26,990 nucleotides of DNA. It comes from JBBQKP01 sp038326995 (GTDB lineage: Bacteria; Planctomycetota; Phycisphaerae; Tepidisphaerales; Tepidisphaeraceae). The notes under the pieces were generated by a model. It had not been told where the DNA came from and made no database searches. It saw only the letters and a program-made list of their open reading frames with translations. Both the position numbers and the translations under genes were made by a program. This document shows, piece by piece, positions 25,991-26,990 of the stretch; the first letter of the stretch is position 1, and every line of letters starts with the position of its first letter. The stretch covers positions 1 to 26,990 of the forward strand of contig JBBQKP010000021.1 in the NCBI GenBank assembly GCA_038326995.1, given 5' to 3'.

Positions 25991-26082
25991 CGGCGTAAGC
26001 TCCAGGGGTTGTTCGGGAGGGGTTTGTTCGGGAGGAGGTTGGTCGCAAGAAGGTTATTCGTTTGCTTTACCGCGTCCTGTTC

Positions 26083-26100
26083 GCGGCTTGGTAAAGCCGC
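26083..26100. promoter_or_regulatory. Hairpin in the pdh leader
   Basis: gcggctt, loop ggta, aagccgc: a perfect 7-bp stem between the predicted promoter and pdhA. The flanking ctttaccgcg offers an alternative pairing with the same right arm (gtaaag), so two mutually exclusive structures are possible. No T-run follows. Function unknown. Confidence 0.4.
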
Positions 26101-26115
26101 AAACACAGCAAGGAA

Positions 26116-26144
26116 AGAATAGCTTCCCTGCGTGTTCTCTTCAA
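26116..26144 (-). promoter_or_regulatory. Predicted sigma-70-type promoter of the pdh operon
   Basis: Minus strand TTGAAG, a 17-bp spacer, TATTCT. It would give a 5' leader of about 115-120 nt before pdhA. Spacing is optimal and each box has two mismatches or fewer to consensus. Prediction only. Confidence 0.55.
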
Positions 26145-26287
26145 CTCAATTGATCGACAATTTCGGATTTCGCGATCCACCGGCCCGTCTATTTCAATGT
26201 CGATCTGCTTTCTCATACAGGTATCGGCCAGATTCGACCTTCAGTCCTGCAACGAAAAGCGGCGTAACCCTTGCAGCCTGAGGCTAT

Positions 26288-26990
26288 TCAATCTTCAGAC
26301 CCAAACCGCAGAGGCAAAAAATTTCCGGGCTGGTGGAAATTCAACTGTTCGCCCACATCGCCCCACGCCGCCCAATGCGGGTGAGATGTGCGGTCGCCGC
26401 ACTTGTAAAAATTTCCCGTCGAATGCGAAACGCCCGGCTCGAACGTCGGACAAAATTTTCTAATCAACTTGAGCTCGACAGAAAACGCGACAGACCATTC
26501 CAAAGGCCCTGCCAACTCGCTTGATGGATGGTCTGTCGTTGGCAACTTCATGCTCGCCCGGGTCCTCATCATCCCAAGCTCGGCCGAGGTGAGCGAATGA
26601 TAGTCCTCGAAAAATGCGCCCTTGCGACGCCAGTCGGTGATGTACGACGCGTGCACACAGCCCAACGGATTGAACTCAAAATTGAAGTAACCCGAATCAA
26701 CTTCGGGCCTGAAGAAGAACTCCACACAGCTGTCGTGACACACCATTGATTGCGGCACGGTGTGCGTCGCGCGAACAAATCGATCCTTCACATCAAATCG
26801 CCCGATGATCGTTTCATCAGTACAGCCCAGACGAAGCGTGGTGACAGGACGATGCGAGGAACTCTTGGGGTGAAAACGATCGATCGATGCCGGGGGCAAG
26901 CCGGCAAACGTCTCTTCCCGTTCGAGTCGATCTTGAGAACCTTCGGCTGCACGGCCGATCGTGTAATTGTCGCGCGGTGGGAAAATAGAC
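26288..26990 (-). CDS. Carbohydrate-binding family 9-like (CBM9-like) domain protein, N-terminus beyond window edge
   Basis: The open frame continues to the right edge without an ATG or GTG start, and the residues just before the first TTG (DNYTIGRAAEGS...) fit the start of this family, so the true start is outside the window. Within it, SSSHRPVTTLRL, GRFDVKDRFVRATHT and CHDSCVEFFFRPEVDSGYFNFEFN are the hallmarks of the CBM9-like beta-sandwich, and the C-terminus NFYKCGDRTSHPHWAAWG...LNFHQP is diagnostic. Such proteins are probably carbohydrate-binding; no signal peptide can be assessed because the N-terminus is missing. It is upstream of the pdh operon on the same strand with a 297-bp gap containing its own promoter, so it is a separate unit. 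Confidence 0.82.
   Translation of the reverse strand, partial: SIFPPRDNYTIGRAAEGSQDRLEREETFAGLPPASIDRFHPKSSSHRPVTTLRLGCTDETIIGRFDVKDRFVRATHTVPQSMVCHDSCVEFFFRPEVDSGYFNFEFNPLGCVHASYITDWRRKGAFFEDYHSLTSAELGMMRTRASMKLPTTDHPSSELAGPLEWSVAFSVELKLIRKFCPTFEPGVSHSTGNFYKCGDRTSHPHWAAWGDVGEQLNFHQPGNFLPLRFGSED

Overview
The window is a GC-rich bacterial chromosome segment, most probably from the Planctomycetota and perhaps the class Phycisphaerae. The support is a secreted protein ending in a PEP-CTERM sorting signal, a HemQ-type chlorite-dismutase-fold protein, small paired proteins of a kind common in planctomycetes, many start codons without a clear Shine-Dalgarno sequence, and intergenic DNA rich in structured repeats. 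No rRNA, tRNA, CRISPR array, phage or complete insertion sequence was seen.

Layout, left to right. (1) 1-986, minus strand: a phospholipid N-methyltransferase-like gene followed by the N-terminal 61 codons of trmB, cut by the window edge. (2) 1023-3743, plus: gyrA. (3) 3776-5200, minus: bioA. (4) 5264-6169, plus: a lactate/malate dehydrogenase family gene with unusual binding-site residues. (5) 6170-7431: a 1.26-kb gene-free stretch with two MITE-like elements. (6) 7432-9836, plus: an orphan parA, a vanZ-like gene overlapping it by 4 bases, and thiG. (7) 9837-13385, mostly minus: a 12-bp tandem repeat, a GNAT acetyltransferase, a PEP-CTERM metalloprotease-like protein and an M32 carboxypeptidase. 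(8) 13386-15272: intergenic hairpin repeats, a LysE-type exporter and a small membrane protein. (9) 15365-17861: a MoxR ATPase and a hemQ-like gene on plus, converging on a DUF4190-type membrane protein on minus. (10) 17862-18610: a third MITE copy and other repeats. (11) 18611-21298, minus: ppdK with a recognisable promoter and terminator. (12) 21897-25990, minus: a pyruvate dehydrogenase operon, pdhA - two small genes - pdhB - pdhC, with a promoter about 125 nt upstream. (13) 26288-26990, minus: a CBM9-like domain protein running off the right edge.

Functionally, ppdK, the pyruvate dehydrogenase genes and the LDH-like gene all act around pyruvate, bioA and thiG supply cofactors, and the rest is housekeeping, envelope or secreted functions. 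No defence system or biosynthetic cluster is visible.

The most interesting signal is in the spacers. Three elements of 199-293 bp share terminal inverted repeats starting GTAACAC and each is flanked by an 8-bp target-site duplication. This is the pattern expected of non-autonomous elements mobilised by an IS66-type transposase. At least three further structured repeat families lie in the same spacers, and two of them occur inside one of the MITE copies.
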